Part shown: piece after piece, positions 29,010-43,023 of the stretch
Layout: each line of letters opens with the position of its first letter
Numbering within the stretch: position 1 is the first letter of the stretch
Source: CAVYGM01 sp963768025
GTDB taxonomy: Bacteria > Bacteroidota > Bacteroidia > Cytophagales > Spirosomataceae
DNA length: 64,000 nt
Direction: 5' to 3'
NCBI GenBank assembly: GCA_963768025.1
Contig: CAVYGM010000014.1
Span: 6,340-70,339 of the forward strand
The notes under the pieces: model-generated
The model's input: only the letters and a program-made list of their open reading frames with translations
Told to the model about the DNA's origin: nothing
Database searches by the model: none
Translations under genes and position numbers: made by a program

Positions 29010-29156
29010 ATGGCATTGGCATGGCTTATTTCTGGGGTGGTATTAGCTTGGTACTGCGTACGGGCATTCAAAGCAAATCCGAATAGACCCAATTGGAGCA
29101 AAGCCTTTGTAAACGCTATTTTTTGGCCTCTGTCCTTATTCATTAATAGGAGGTAG
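29010..29156 (+). CDS. Small membrane protein, 48 aa
   Basis: The ATG at 29010 opens 48 codons to the TAG at 29154-29156. Two short hydrophobic segments (MALAWLISGVVLAWYC and FVNAIFWPLSLFI) flank a polar Asn/Pro/Arg loop, and the end is basic (NRR). The AIFWPLSLF pattern is common in small bacterial membrane proteins. The opposite strand also holds a longer frame, but its composition is not protein-like. The gene is alone, 42 bases from the convergent esterase gene. Confidence 0.5.
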   Translation: MALAWLISGVVLAWYCVRAFKANPNRPNWSKAFVNAIFWPLSLFINRR

Positions 29157-29197
29157 GTGGTTTGTGGTGATAGAACTTTATCTAACAAATCACTTAC

Positions 29198-29884
29198 CTA
29201 CACCTCCTCCTTCAACGTCTCCCACACATTCTCCGCCACGATCCTATGCCCCTGCGGCGTAGGGTGAATCCCGTCAGACTGGTTTAGTTCTCGCTCGCCG
29301 CCTACGCCTTCCAGCAGGAAGGGAATGAGAGCCGTGTTGTTCTGTTTGGCCAATTCGGTATAGAGCGACCGGAATTCGTTGGCGTAAGTACTCCCCATGT
29401 TGGGAGGTACCTGCATACCCGCAAGGACGATCTGAACGTCGGGGTACTTGGCCTTTACTTTGTCCATGATTTCCTGCAAGTTTTTGCGAGTTTCGGTCAG
29501 GGGAATTCCCCGAAGACCGTCGTTGCCACCCAGTTCCAGAATAAATATATCCACCGGCTGACGCAGCACCCAGTCGATCCGGCTGTTGCCGCCGGAGGTA
29601 GTCTCGCCGCTGACCCCGGCATTGACCACCTTGTACGGCAAATCTAGCGAGTCCAGCTTAGTCTGGATCAGGGCCGGGAAAGCTTCGGAAGGCTCTACCC
29701 CGTAGCCAGCCGTAAGGCTATTGCCGTAAAATAAAATCGTTTTTTGCTGAGTAGTGGCAACGGCGGTGTCCTGAGGGGAGGCAGAAGTGGCTACCTGAGA
29801 GGTATCTGCTCTTTTTTCATCCGTACAAGCGACCGCAAGTACCATCATTGCTACCGCACAAATAATTTGGGATACAATACGCAT
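29198..29884 (-). CDS. SGNH-fold arylesterase/lysophospholipase, TesA-like lipoprotein
   Basis: 228 residues. The lipobox ends at Cys20 (VLAVAC), followed by a Thr/Ser/Ala-rich linker. The SGNH/GDSL blocks are present: block I GNSLTAG with nucleophile Ser56, block II with Gly in NAGVSGETT, block III GGNDGLRG, and block V DGIHPTPQGH with the Asp-His pair. TesA-type enzymes hydrolyse fatty acyl thioesters, lysophospholipids and aryl esters in the periplasm. It is divergent from an ABC transporter of the YbbA/YbbP type, the same neighbourhood as E. coli tesA. Confidence 0.88.
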   Translation of the reverse strand: MRIVSQIICAVAMMVLAVACTDEKRADTSQVATSASPQDTAVATTQQKTILFYGNSLTAGYGVEPSEAFPALIQTKLDSLDLPYKVVNAGVSGETTSGGNSRIDWVLRQPVDIFILELGGNDGLRGIPLTETRKNLQEIMDKVKAKYPDVQIVLAGMQVPPNMGSTYANEFRSLYTELAKQNNTALIPFLLEGVGGERELNQSDGIHPTPQGHRIVAENVWETLKEEV

Positions 29885-30023
29885 GGTTGAATCTGAAAGT
29901 GTTGAACAGGAAAGACCGTTAAGGTGTTGATTAGTATTGAAAGTTAAACCATATTGCTTTCCTGCAAAAGTCTAAAACCTAGTTTACAACGCAAACTACA
30001 TCAATTTCCTTTCAAAATCTGGA

Positions 30024-30705
30024 ATGAATAACATACTTACTCTCCAACAAGTCAATAAAACATATCAAAGCGGCGGTCGTAGCCTGACGGTACTCGACAA
30101 CATTAGTTTTTCGGTAGAAGCGGGCTCAACCATGGCCATTGTGGGGCCCTCCGGTAGCGGCAAAACCACCCTCCTGGGCTTGTGCGCCGGACTGGATCGC
30201 TCCACCTCGGGAAATGTGGAACTACACGATACGCTCTTGAACAACCTCAGCGAAAACCAGCTCGCCTCTATTCGAAACCGCTACGTAGGATTTATTTTCC
30301 AGAACTTCCAGCTGATGCCTACCCTCACGGCCATAGAGAATGTGATGGTACCCATGGAGCTACGCGGAGAAAAAAACGTCCGTCCGGTTGCGTTGGATCT
30401 GCTGGATAAGGTCGGCCTGGCCGACCGCTCTCACCACTACCCTACGCAACTGAGCGGTGGCGAACAGCAGCGGGTATCGCTGGCGCGGGCTTTTTCCAAC
30501 AAACCCCAGATCCTGTTTGCCGACGAGCCCACCGGCAACCTCGACGCCGAAACGAGCGAGAAAGTAATTCAGCTCCTGTTCGACCTGAACCGCCAGGCTG
30601 GCACCACCCTGGTGCTGGTCACGCACGACCTGGATCTGGCTGCCCAAGACCCAACGTATTCTTAAAATAAAAGGAGGTAAGATTGTTTCCGATGACAAAC
30701 TATAA
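30024..30705 (+). CDS. ABC transporter ATP-binding protein, YbbA/LolD-like (3' frameshift)
   Basis: Walker A is GPSGSGKTT, the Q-loop lies in FIFQNFQLM, the signature is LSGGEQQR, Walker B is ILFADEPT and the H-loop VTHD. These features and the ~220-residue length fit the MacB/LolD/YbbA group, which powers FtsX-type permeases. The uninterrupted frame stops at 30663-30665. One extra base near 30643 hides the natural tail KTQRILKIKGGKIVSDDKL, which ends at a TAA at 30703-30705 and overlaps the permease start at 30692. The truncated version keeps all nucleotide-binding motifs, so it could still fold. Confidence 0.85.
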
Positions 30706-33248
30706 CGAACGTTTTTCCTTTCCCTGGCTGCTCAAAATGGCCTGGCGCGACAGCCGCCGGAGCCGTTCGCGTTTGCTTCTGTTTATCTCCTCTGTCATCC
30801 TGGGCATTGCGGCGCTGGTGGCTATTTACTCACTAGGCGACAATCTCCGGCAAAATATAGACGTCCAGGCCGCTACCCTGCTGGGAGCCGACCTGGAGAT
30901 ATCCGCAAACCAACCTGCCTCCGCCAACTTACAGGCGGCTGATTGATTCGCTGGGAACGAGCCGTTCGGAAGAACGGCGCTTTGCGTCTATGGTGTATTT
31001 TCCCAAAAGCGGGGGCAGCCGACTGGCTCAGATACGCGCCCTGAAAGGAGACTACCCCTACTACGGCGAACTGGAAACCGTGCCTATGGCAGCTGGGCGC
31101 TCATTCCGGAATCAGCGGCAGGCTCTGGTAGACCAAACGCTCATGCTTCAGTACGAGGCCAAAGTAGGTGACTCCGTAAAGGTAGGCGAAGTGACGTTTG
31201 CTATTGCGGGTGTATTGCTCAAAGCGCCAGGACAAACGGGGATCACGGCGACGGTAGCTCCGTCGGTATACATTCCTCTGAGTTACCTAGAACAAACCGG
31301 ACTGGAACAAAAGGGGAGCCGGATCAGCTATTTGAATTTCTATAAATTTCCTGCCAATACGAACGTAGAACAGGTTGAAAAAAGGATCAAGCCCCGGCTT
31401 GATACCGAAGATTTTGATACCGAAACCATCGAAAGCCAAAAGGCCGATACCGGCCGCTCCTTCCGCGACCTGACCCAGTTCCTCACGCTGGTGGGTTTCA
31501 TCGCCCTCCTGTTGGGGTGTATCGGCGTAGCCAGCGCGGTGCATATCTATATCCGCGAAAAATTGAACTCCATCGCCTTGCTGCGCTGCCTGGGGGTGAA
31601 GTCTACCCAGGCCTTCGTCATCTACCTGATCCAGATCGTGGGTGTTGGCGTGCTGGGTTCAGTCATCGGGGCTGCTTTGGGCTCTGTTATCCAGCCCTTT
31701 CTACCACTTATTCTAAGAGATTTCCTTCCTTTCGATCTTATTACCGAAATCTCCTGGGTGGCGATTGGACAAGGGATACTTCTGGGGACGATCATTTCCA
31801 TCTTATTTGCCCTTGCTTCCGCTGATTTCTATCCGCAACATATCGCCGCTGCGCGTATTACGGGCGTCGTTTGAACCCGAAAGTTCTACTCAAAAAGACC
31901 CCTTTCAGTGGCTCGTGTACGGATTGATCGTCCTGTTTATTTTACTTTTCACCTACTTACAAACCCACCGCTGGCTGCAGGCCTTTGCGATTTTACGGGA
32001 AGTGTAATCGGAGCCTTTTTACTCTTGCTGGGTATGGCTTGGGTACTGGTCTATGCGGTACGTCGCGGTTTTTCCCGGCGTCGTGGAGCTATGTGTGGCG
32101 GCAGGCGTTGGCGAATCTGTACCGTCCCAACAATCAGACTAGTATCCTCATTGTTTCTATCGGCCTGGGTACGGCCTTCATCTGCACCCTGGTTTTGGTT
32201 CAGAACCTACTTCTCAAACGCGTCACGTTATCCACGAGTGGAAATCAACCCAACATCGTTCTCTTTGACATCCAGAGCAGCCAACGCGAACGAAGTACTG
32301 GATATAGCCAAAAAACAGGGCTTGCCCGTCATTCAAAGCGTCCCGATCGTGAATATGCGGCTCGAACAGATCAACGGGTACACGGCAACGGCTGTCCAGA
32401 AAGACACCTCGATCCGGTATTCCAATCGCCTGTTTGGTCGCGAGTACCGCGTTACGTTCCGGGATACGCTTACGGAATTTGAAAAAATAAAGAAGGGAAG
32501 CTGGCAAGGGAAGGTTACACCCGGTGAACTGGTGCCTATTTCGATGGAAGAAGGGTATGCCTTGCGGGGAAATATTGATATAGGAGATACCCTGGTCTTC
32601 AATGTGCAGGGAGCATTGTTGCCAACGGTGGTGCGGAGTTTCAGAGAGGTAGACTGGCAGGGTGTGCGGACCAACTTCCTGGTCATTTTCCCGACGGGAG
32701 TTCTGGAAGAGGCCCCTCAGTTCCACGTGCTGCTCACGCGGGTTCCTTCCAGTGAGCGTTCCGCCAACTTTCAGCAAGCCATCGTGCAGCGCTTTCCCAA
32801 TATTTCCATTATTGATCTGGGATTGGTTCTGAAAGTACTGGACGAACTGCTGGAAAAAATCGGCTTTGTGATTCGCTTCATGGCGGGATTCAGCATCCTG
32901 ACCGGACTCATCGTGCTCATTTCGTCGGTGTTGATCAGCAAATACCAACGCCTACAGGAAAGCGTACTGCTACGCACCCTGGGGGCCAGTCGTCGGCAGA
33001 TTTTCACAATCACTGCACTGGAATACTTCTTTCTGGGCTCCTTGGCGGCGGCCACGGGTATCCTGGTGGCGCTGGCGGGTAGTTGGGCATTGGCACGGTA
33101 TAGCTTTGAAGTGGACTTCACCCCGCAATTCTTGCCTTTGCTAGCCGTATTCTTATGCGTAGCTGGGCTAACGGTACTCATTGGCTTAGCCAATAGCCGG
33201 GGCATTGTATCACGATCACCCTTGGAAGTCCTGCGCCAGGATGTGTAG
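30692..33248 (+). pseudogene. FtsX-like ABC permease, YbbP type (about five frameshifts)
   Basis: The ATG at 30692 lies inside the end of the ATPase gene. Across frames it is a ~850-residue permease. It has an N-terminal helix (SRSRLLLFISSVILGIAALV), a periplasmic MacB-PCD-like domain, an FtsX block (IALLLGCIGVASAVHIYIRE), a second N-terminal-like helix pair, a second periplasmic domain, and a final FtsX block (FMAGFSILTGLIVLISSV to 33248). Duplicated FtsX blocks are typical of YbbP, thought to work in lipid or envelope substrate extraction with YbbA. Breaks are near 30930, 31815, 31985, 32075 and 32275, in places where the next frame continues the domain directly. Confidence 0.8.
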
Positions 33249-33270
33249 CGTACGGAGGAAGCCTAGTCTG

Positions 33271-33528
33271 CTAGTTGCGTCTTCGTAAGGAATCCTTGCG
33301 GGTCGAATCCGGGTGCAGATTTGCCTGGTTGGCCGGGTAGTCTCCCCGCTGATCCTGATTCCCCTCCCCAACTCCCATGGCTTTTTCGCTTTCGTCAATT
33401 CCCGTCTTGGTAGCGCTGTTTATCTCTGAGTTGGGGGTCTTTTTTTGATCCGCGGCCGGGCCACATGACGAAAGCAGCGCCACCAGCGCTACTGCGAATA
33501 GTGAGCTTAAATATGATCGTGTTTTCAT
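33271..33528 (-). CDS. Small lipoprotein, unknown function
   Basis: 85 residues with a lipoprotein signal (ALLSSC, Cys22) and a short, polar, probably disordered mature part rich in Asn/Asp/Lys/Arg. It has no recognisable domain. It is convergent with the permease gene (22 bases between stops). Short disordered lipoproteins like this are common in Cytophagales. The start at 33528 is the only one giving a proper signal. Confidence 0.6.
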   Translation of the reverse strand: MKTRSYLSSLFAVALVALLSSCGPAADQKKTPNSEINSATKTGIDESEKAMGVGEGNQDQRGDYPANQANLHPDSTRKDSLRRRN

Positions 33529-33710
33529 GATGGTAGATTCGTTTGGGGTTATAGAGTAGTTGTCTCATCCTTTTTATAGCAAAAAAAGTACCACTGGCTC
33601 TCTCTCATCTACCTGGCATATGTTGGGGAATCTGTTTCCAAGGGTATGGGGCAATCTATTCCAATACCGACTGGCCTCTCTCACTTGTAGCCACATACGA
33701 AAGCAGCCGC

Positions 33711-33732
33711 TGTATATTACCACAACGGCTGC
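33711..33732 (-). terminator. Hairpin downstream of the aminotransferase
   Basis: AGCAGCCG and CGGCTGCT form an 8-bp stem within about 50 bases of the aminotransferase stop on the minus strand. It is followed by only a short T-run, so it is a weak candidate. Confidence 0.45.
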
Positions 33733-33762
33733 TCTGAGTCAAATTTTCTACTTTCGTTTCGC

Positions 33763-34978
33763 CTAGCTTACTTCCTGCAACGCGCCCACAAATACTTTCA
33801 TTTCATCCATCGTACCCAGGCTCACCCGGCACCAGGGCTTGTCCTGAATGTCGTACGCTTTAACGGCTATGCCCTTGGCGGTCATTTTGGCCAGAAAGAT
33901 CTTTACCGGGAATATTGATCGGGAAAATCACAAAATTGGTATAGGATGGAATGTACTTGTAGCCCATTTTATCCAGGCTGGCGTAGAGGTACAGTTTGGC
34001 CTCGTGGTTGAGCTTCCGGGTAGTATCCTGGAAAGCCATGTCGTCCATGCTGGCAGATGCCGCATGGATAGATGTATACGAAACCCCCATGCCACCCCGG
34101 GTTATTTTCTGGATTTTCTTCAAAAACTCGGGCTGTGCCGCCATGTAGCCTACCCGAATACCCGCCATTCCCATGATCTTGGAGAAAGTGCGGGCTATGA
34201 TCACATTCTTATTTTGGGCAAGCAAGGTGTTCATGCTTTGGGTATCACCTCCTACCGCGAGTTCAATGTAGGCTTCATCCACAAAAATGGGTACCTTCTC
34301 CGAAACCCGTGAGCAGAAGTCAAGCAATTCCTTGCCCGACGTAAGGCTACCCGTAGGGTTGTTGGGATTACAGATGTACACCAGCTTGGTATCCTTGTCA
34401 ATGGCTGCTTCCATGGCTTTCAGGTCGTGCGACCAGTCGGCTTTGCAGGGTACGGCCTTCCAGGTAGCTCCTACCGACTTGGCTACGTTGACCAGCGACA
34501 TGTAGCAGGGGTCCGCTGATACAATGTTACCTCCGTTCATGAATAGCACCAGTGCTGTTTTTTCCAGAAGATCCGAAGAGCCGGGGCCCATCATGATGTG
34601 TTCGGGCGTAACGCCCTCTTTCTTAGCAATCTTATCGACCAGATCTGCCATTTCCTGCCAGGCGTAGCGGTTGCCCCGCTTTACCGACTCCGACACCGCT
34701 TCTTGAGCTGATACCGGCGGACCGTAAGGGTTCTCGTTCGAGCTTAGTTTGGTAGTGATCTTGGGCCGGGAGACGGAGGATTCGAGGTAATGCTCCCGCA
34801 CCATGGGGCTCCGGAAAATTCGCAATTCGGTATCCAGCGAAAGAGGTGCATCGGCAAAGGCCCCATCATTGATGGTACGGCTGGCGGCCTCGCTGAGCTG
34901 AGGCAAAGCAGCCAGGCTACCCAAAGTAAGGAGTCCTTTTTTAAGGGCACCGCGACGATTAGCAGAGAAAGTAGTCAT
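33763..34978 (-). CDS. Class I/II aminotransferase, HisC-like, Tat-type signal (3' frameshift)
   Basis: The N-terminus has ANRRGALKKGLLTLG, a twin-arginine-like signal, so the enzyme is probably exported with its cofactor. The fold-type I PLP features are visible: SSNENPYGPP, the CNPNNPTG motif, VDEAYIEL, and the PLP lysine in ARTFSKIMGMAGIRVGY. It resembles histidinol-phosphate aminotransferases, but export argues against a role in histidine synthesis. The uninterrupted frame stops at 33860. One indel near 33898 hides the usual C-terminus (KAYDIQDKPWCRVSLGTMDE to the TAG at 33763-33765), which carries the substrate-binding arginine. Confidence 0.82.
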
Positions 34979-35338
34979 TCGAAATGATGGTTAGGTGATC
35001 AGTAGGTTTCAAGTGAACTCAATGTAGTAGTAGAACAGGAAGGCTTTTCCGAGTCCTACCCGTCTGTACTGTGAGGATGTTATATGAACGTCTGTAACTT
35101 GACTATGATAGAAAATAACTATGCAATTCCAAATTATATTCTATAATAAATCAAATTAACCATTTATTATTTTATAAAAAATAAATATTCATATCAATCA
35201 TATCACATAATAACCTAACAAACAAATTTTATACAAAATATCCATTTGAATATTGGCTTGTTACAATCCAAAGAGCTGAAAGCCTTAAGGATGTACGCCG
35301 ATCTTGCCAGAAAGCGACTTTCAAACTAACTATATGTA
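34979..35338. other. AT-rich intergenic region
   Basis: 360 bases without a supported gene. The part 35100-35260 is strongly AT-rich compared with its surroundings. It may hold the promoter of the aminotransferase at its left end. A short coding-like tail at 35258-35330 on the plus strand is too short to assign. Confidence 0.5.
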
Positions 35339-35524
35339 CTAATAACCACCAGCATAGCCATCTTTCCCCGATTCTGAAGCGCCATTGTATACTTTATTCT
35401 TTGCGTCATACTTAATGGCCTGATACCCCCCAAACTGATCCAGGCGGCCATAGCTCACATCATGTCCTTTGCCGATCAGTGTTGGTTGTAGATATAAATC
35501 AAAAGGATGTTCATTCAAAGGCAG
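35339..35524 (-). pseudogene. Gamma-glutamyltransferase C-terminal remnant
   Basis: Read on the minus strand, 61 codons give LPLNEHPFDLYLQPTLIGKG, then HDVSYGRLDQFGGYQAIKYD, then NGASESGKDGYAGGY and a TAG at 35339-35341. This matches the end of gamma-glutamyltransferase, including the ASE/DxRKDG.AxGY tail. A TAA stands just upstream, and the rest of the gene, including the autoprocessing threonine, is missing. The remnant lies right behind the rRNA operon terminators, which suggests that a rearrangement at the operon removed the 5' part. Confidence 0.75.
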
Positions 35525-35668
35525 AATTTATATTGCCTTCAAAAAACGAAACCCGGTTAGTAGGCCGCTGAGAGAAATCGTTCCTGTTCGATAATCTCAC
35601 AAGCTGAGCACCAGGTTAACTGCCTCCTCCGCTTGTTGGCGAAGAAGAAGGCCTGTCCGCGCACAAAA

Positions 35669-35698
35669 AAGGGCCGTACGATTGCTCGTATGGCCCTT
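35669..35698 (-). terminator. Second rRNA operon terminator
   Basis: On the minus strand AAGGGCCATACGAG pairs with a matching CGTACGGCCCTT arm around a short loop and is followed by six T. It lies downstream of the first terminator of the same transcript. Confidence 0.8.
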
Positions 35699-35790
35699 GT
35701 GGATGGTGGTAGTTTGGCGACCACCCGCCCCTTTGGGTTTTGAGGTCGGCCTGATGGCGTGCGTCCTTGGGGGGGTTGGCACGCAGAAAA

Positions 35791-35814
35791 GGGCCCCGCA
35801 TTCCTGCGGGGCCC
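35791..35814 (-). terminator. First rRNA operon terminator
   Basis: GGGCCCCGCA and TGCGGGGCCC form a perfect 10-bp stem with a 4-base loop. On the minus strand it is followed by TTTT and lies about 20 bases after 5S rRNA. Confidence 0.85.
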
Positions 35815-35831
35815 TCTGGGGTTTATGGTAT

Positions 35832-35941
<110 letters not shown>

Positions 35942-35994
35942 CAAGCTCGTGGGGGGACTTCGTTATCGACATGCGGAAGACAGAAAAAACAATG

Positions 35995-38832
<2,838 letters not shown>

Positions 38833-38980
38833 TGCGGCTCCCGCCGCCCGTGTTTCTTCTGTCTTCCATCATGTCAATGAACTCCCGGCCGCCCAACAAC
38901 GTGGGCGGCCTTGTGGACGATGGCCTAAGCCACCGCCCCCTTCTGTCTACCGAAGAGAGCTTCCGAATGCGCGTTTCCTA
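38833..38980 (-). other. Short 16S-23S spacer without tRNA genes
   Basis: About 150 bases separate the 16S 3' end (anti-Shine-Dalgarno CCTCC at 38981-38990) from the 23S 5' region. It holds GC-rich processing stems (GGCCGCCCACGTTGTTGGGCGG near 38888-38912) but no cloverleaf or TTCRANYC box. The tRNA-Ile and tRNA-Ala genes common in this spacer are absent. Confidence 0.8.
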
Positions 38981-40487
<1,507 letters not shown>

Positions 40488-40560
40488 AAATTACTTATTT
40501 GTGCCGATTCCCCGAAAGGAACCAGCCTGTCTTTATCACGCTGCATCTTGTGCTTCTCTT

Positions 40561-40576
40561 CAGTATGTCAAAGAAC
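40561..40576 (-). promoter_or_regulatory. boxA-like antitermination element in rRNA leader
   Basis: The minus-strand sequence GTTCTTTGACATACTG resembles the boxA consensus TGCTCTTTAACA found in rRNA leaders, where Nus factors bind to stop premature termination. It lies about 75 bases before 16S. Confidence 0.55.
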
Positions 40577-40657
40577 GCTGCTCCGAAAGCCTCTTTTTCT
40601 TCTTTCGGAACCTGTGGCAGCCCTCGTTCGGCCTGCCGTTGTCCCCGATTGGGAGTG

Positions 40658-40688
40658 CAAAAGTGGGGGGTTTTTTCTTACCGTGCAA
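40658..40688 (-). promoter_or_regulatory. Probable rRNA operon promoter (Bacteroidota type)
   Basis: On the minus strand TTG (40688-40686), 20 bases, then CACTTTTG (40665-40658) fits the Bacteroidota -33/-7 consensus TTG-N19-21-TAnnTTTG with one mismatch. Transcription would start near 40650, about 165 bases before 16S. The rest of 40488-40877 shows no gene. Confidence 0.6.
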
Positions 40689-40877
40689 GCACTCCGTGAA
40701 AATAATTTCAGGACTTTTCGCAACCCCTTGAAAAACAAGGCAAAACGACCGAAAAAAATTTCAGGCCCCCTCTCAAAACAACCCCAAACCCTTGAAGTAC
40801 TCCATCACGTGAACTTTTAAAAACCTCTTTTGCCATAAAAACCCAACCTGCATCCTTTTGCGAGCAGGGTGTAGTGG

Positions 40878-41762
40878 CTACCTGTACCGCAACCACTCTA
40901 CGCGGATCATTGGATTGTAGGTACCATCGCGCTGAGGTACTTTGCATGGAAACTTGCTCCATTCTCCCCCATTGGAGCGCGTCCAGGAGCGGCATTCGTC
41001 AAATTCATCCGTCATACCGAGCACCTGACCAAAGCACGTATTGCTCTTTGTGCTACCATCTTTCATATTCATTGTATCTATGTATCGACTTTCAGGGCCA
41101 TTCAACCATTCCATGCTCACAAAAAAGCCTTCTTTGGGCACGGGTAGGTTGTAGAGTCCGATCCGGGTCTCTTTCCAGCGTTTCCACCATTTGGGTTTTA
41201 CGATCACACTTTCATCCAGCAAGTCGGCCCCCGGCTTGCCATTGTGATTGTAATAAATTCGAACCCGAAAAGGAGCTCGTTGCTTTCCCTGCCATTCAGT
41301 ATAAAAGTATACTTTCGTAAGAATCGCCCGATGTTGACTTCGGTTGGGAATAAAAACAGCTAACTCGCTGATGGAGGTGGAGTCACAAGGAGCATAACGC
41401 CCCTGAGAGCGTTTGTTCAATGCACCACTCAATACAGGTACGGGCGCACGGCGTGAATCAAGGGAGATGCTTTCCATAATCAGGGGATTCTCAACCAACC
41501 GAATGAATAGGGAATCTTGGCGAGCGCTGCATATTCGGGCGGACTGATAGCCTGGGGCAGACAACAACAATGTATCTGCTGGTACAGGGAAACGAAAAGC
41601 TCCCAGACTATCCGTACGCACTGCCACACTCCGATCCAGATTGGCTACTAGTACATACGCAACAGGTTGGTCGGTTAGAATGTTGATAACTTTTCCAGTA
41701 AGGAATTGACTTTTCCCATCCAGCGCACTACCTAGTAGCACCAGTACGAACCAAAAGCGCAT
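40878..41762 (-). CDS. CarboxypepD_reg-like domain secreted protein
   Basis: 294 residues from the ATG at 41762, which gives a signal peptide cut near GKS-QF. The first mature domain (LTGKVINILTDQPVAYVLVA, then GAFRFPVPADTLLLSAPGYQ) is a carboxypeptidase-regulatory-like beta sandwich. The C-terminal half is beta-rich with RVRIYYNHNGKPGADLL and unknown in role. This layout is common among Cytophagales cell-surface proteins. The start lies 2 bases after the stop of the M20 peptidase gene, so the two form an operon. A longer frame to 41798 would overlap that gene and lose the signal. Confidence 0.75.
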   Translation of the reverse strand: MRFWFVLVLLGSALDGKSQFLTGKVINILTDQPVAYVLVANLDRSVAVRTDSLGAFRFPVPADTLLLSAPGYQSARICSARQDSLFIRLVENPLIMESISLDSRRAPVPVLSGALNKRSQGRYAPCDSTSISELAVFIPNRSQHRAILTKVYFYTEWQGKQRAPFRVRIYYNHNGKPGADLLDESVIVKPKWWKRWKETRIGLYNLPVPKEGFFVSMEWLNGPESRYIDTMNMKDGSTKSNTCFGQVLGMTDEFDECRSWTRSNGGEWSKFPCKVPQRDGTYNPMIRVEWLRYR

Positions 41763-41764
41763 AC

Positions 41765-42958
41765 CTACCGTAGGTTGAGTTCCTGGATGGCCAGCCAACT
41801 CATCAGGCCCGGGCCGATTTCGAGGGCGCTTTCATCAATATCAAACGTAGGGGTATGCACGCCCGATACGATACCCCGGGATTCGTTGCGCGTACCGAGC
41901 CGATAGAAGCAGGAGTCTACTACCTGGGAGTAAAAGGCAAAATCCTCCCCGGCCATCCATAGATCCAGATCTACCACATTGTCGGCTCCCATGTACTCGA
42001 TAGCTGCGGCTTTGGTGCGTCGGGTGAGTTCTGGGTGGTTTTTTAGAAAAGGATAGCCTTTTACTATTTCAAACTCACAACGCCCGCCCATGGATTCGGC
42101 AATGCCTTCGGCCATCCTGACCATTTTTTGTAGTCCATCGGCCCGCCACTCCTCATCCATACAGCGCCAGGTACCTTGTATTTTCACTTCGTTCGGGATG
42201 ACGTTGGTTACGCCGTCGGCTATAAAGCGTCCAAAGGAAAGTACTGAGGGATTGGCGGGCTTCCGATTCCGGCTGATGATCTGTTGAAGGGCCACTACGA
42301 TATGCGAGGCAATCAGGACCGGATCGACCAGTTGATCGGGCATGGCTCCGTGCCCTCCCTTGCCGACGATAGTCAGGTAGAGTTCGTCCGTACTGGCCAT
42401 GTACATGCCTTCCCGAAAGCCGATTTTGCCCACGGGTACATTGGGAGCTACGTGCTGCCCAAGCATACCAGCGGGTCGAGGGTTTTCGAGTACGCCTTCT
42501 TTGATCATCAGGGAAGCGCCGCCAGGGGCTTTTTCCTCCGCGGGCTGAAAGACCAATTTGATGGTACCTTCAAACTCTTCGCGCAAGTGGGTCAGGATTC
42601 GGGCTGATCCCAAAAGCGAAGAGGTGTGCACATCGTGGCCACAGGCGTGCATAACACCCGGTACCTGAGATTTATAGGGGACCTCGTTGGCTTCGTGAAT
42701 AGGCAACGCATCCATGTCTGCCCGCAGGCCTACCACCCGGCTTTCCGGATTTTTGCCCTCAATTAGCGCCACTACTCCCGTACCAGCCACACCTTCCTGC
42801 GGCTGTAATCCTAGTTCTCTAAGGCGATCGGCCACAAAGCGGGCTGTGTTATGCTCGTTAAAGGACAATTCAGGGTTTTTGTGCAGGTGATGGCGGTTGG
42901 CTGTTACATCGGCCGTGTAGTCTTTGCTGAGCTTTTTAATTTTTTGGAGAATGTCCAT
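41765..42958 (-). CDS. M20-family amidohydrolase (N-acyl amino acid/hippurate hydrolase-like)
   Basis: 397 residues. The dinuclear metal site of M20D amidohydrolases is readable: LRADMDALPIHE, HACGHDVHTSSLLG and the catalytic Glu pair in QPAEEKAPGG, with a late histidine in GVHTPTFD. A lid/dimerisation domain lies in the middle (GKGGHGAMPDQLVDP). These enzymes remove acyl groups from amino acids or related amides. There is no signal peptide, so it is cytoplasmic. It overlaps functionally with the next gene only by operon position. Confidence 0.9.
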   Translation of the reverse strand: MDILQKIKKLSKDYTADVTANRHHLHKNPELSFNEHNTARFVADRLRELGLQPQEGVAGTGVVALIEGKNPESRVVGLRADMDALPIHEANEVPYKSQVPGVMHACGHDVHTSSLLGSARILTHLREEFEGTIKLVFQPAEEKAPGGASLMIKEGVLENPRPAGMLGQHVAPNVPVGKIGFREGMYMASTDELYLTIVGKGGHGAMPDQLVDPVLIASHIVVALQQIISRNRKPANPSVLSFGRFIADGVTNVIPNEVKIQGTWRCMDEEWRADGLQKMVRMAEGIAESMGGRCEFEIVKGYPFLKNHPELTRRTKAAAIEYMGADNVVDLDLWMAGEDFAFYSQVVDSCFYRLGTRNESRGIVSGVHTPTFDIDESALEIGPGLMSWLAIQELNLR

Positions 42959-43023
42959 TATTGAAATAGATATAATTGAATGGCTTATTTGGGGAAACCC
43001 AAAAATACGAAAATCCGGTTTGG

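Noticed and set aside
35258..35330. Short coding-like tail LLQSKELKALRMYADLARKR on the plus strand
   Set aside because: Only about 23 codons with no start or recognisable family; it cannot be separated from chance.
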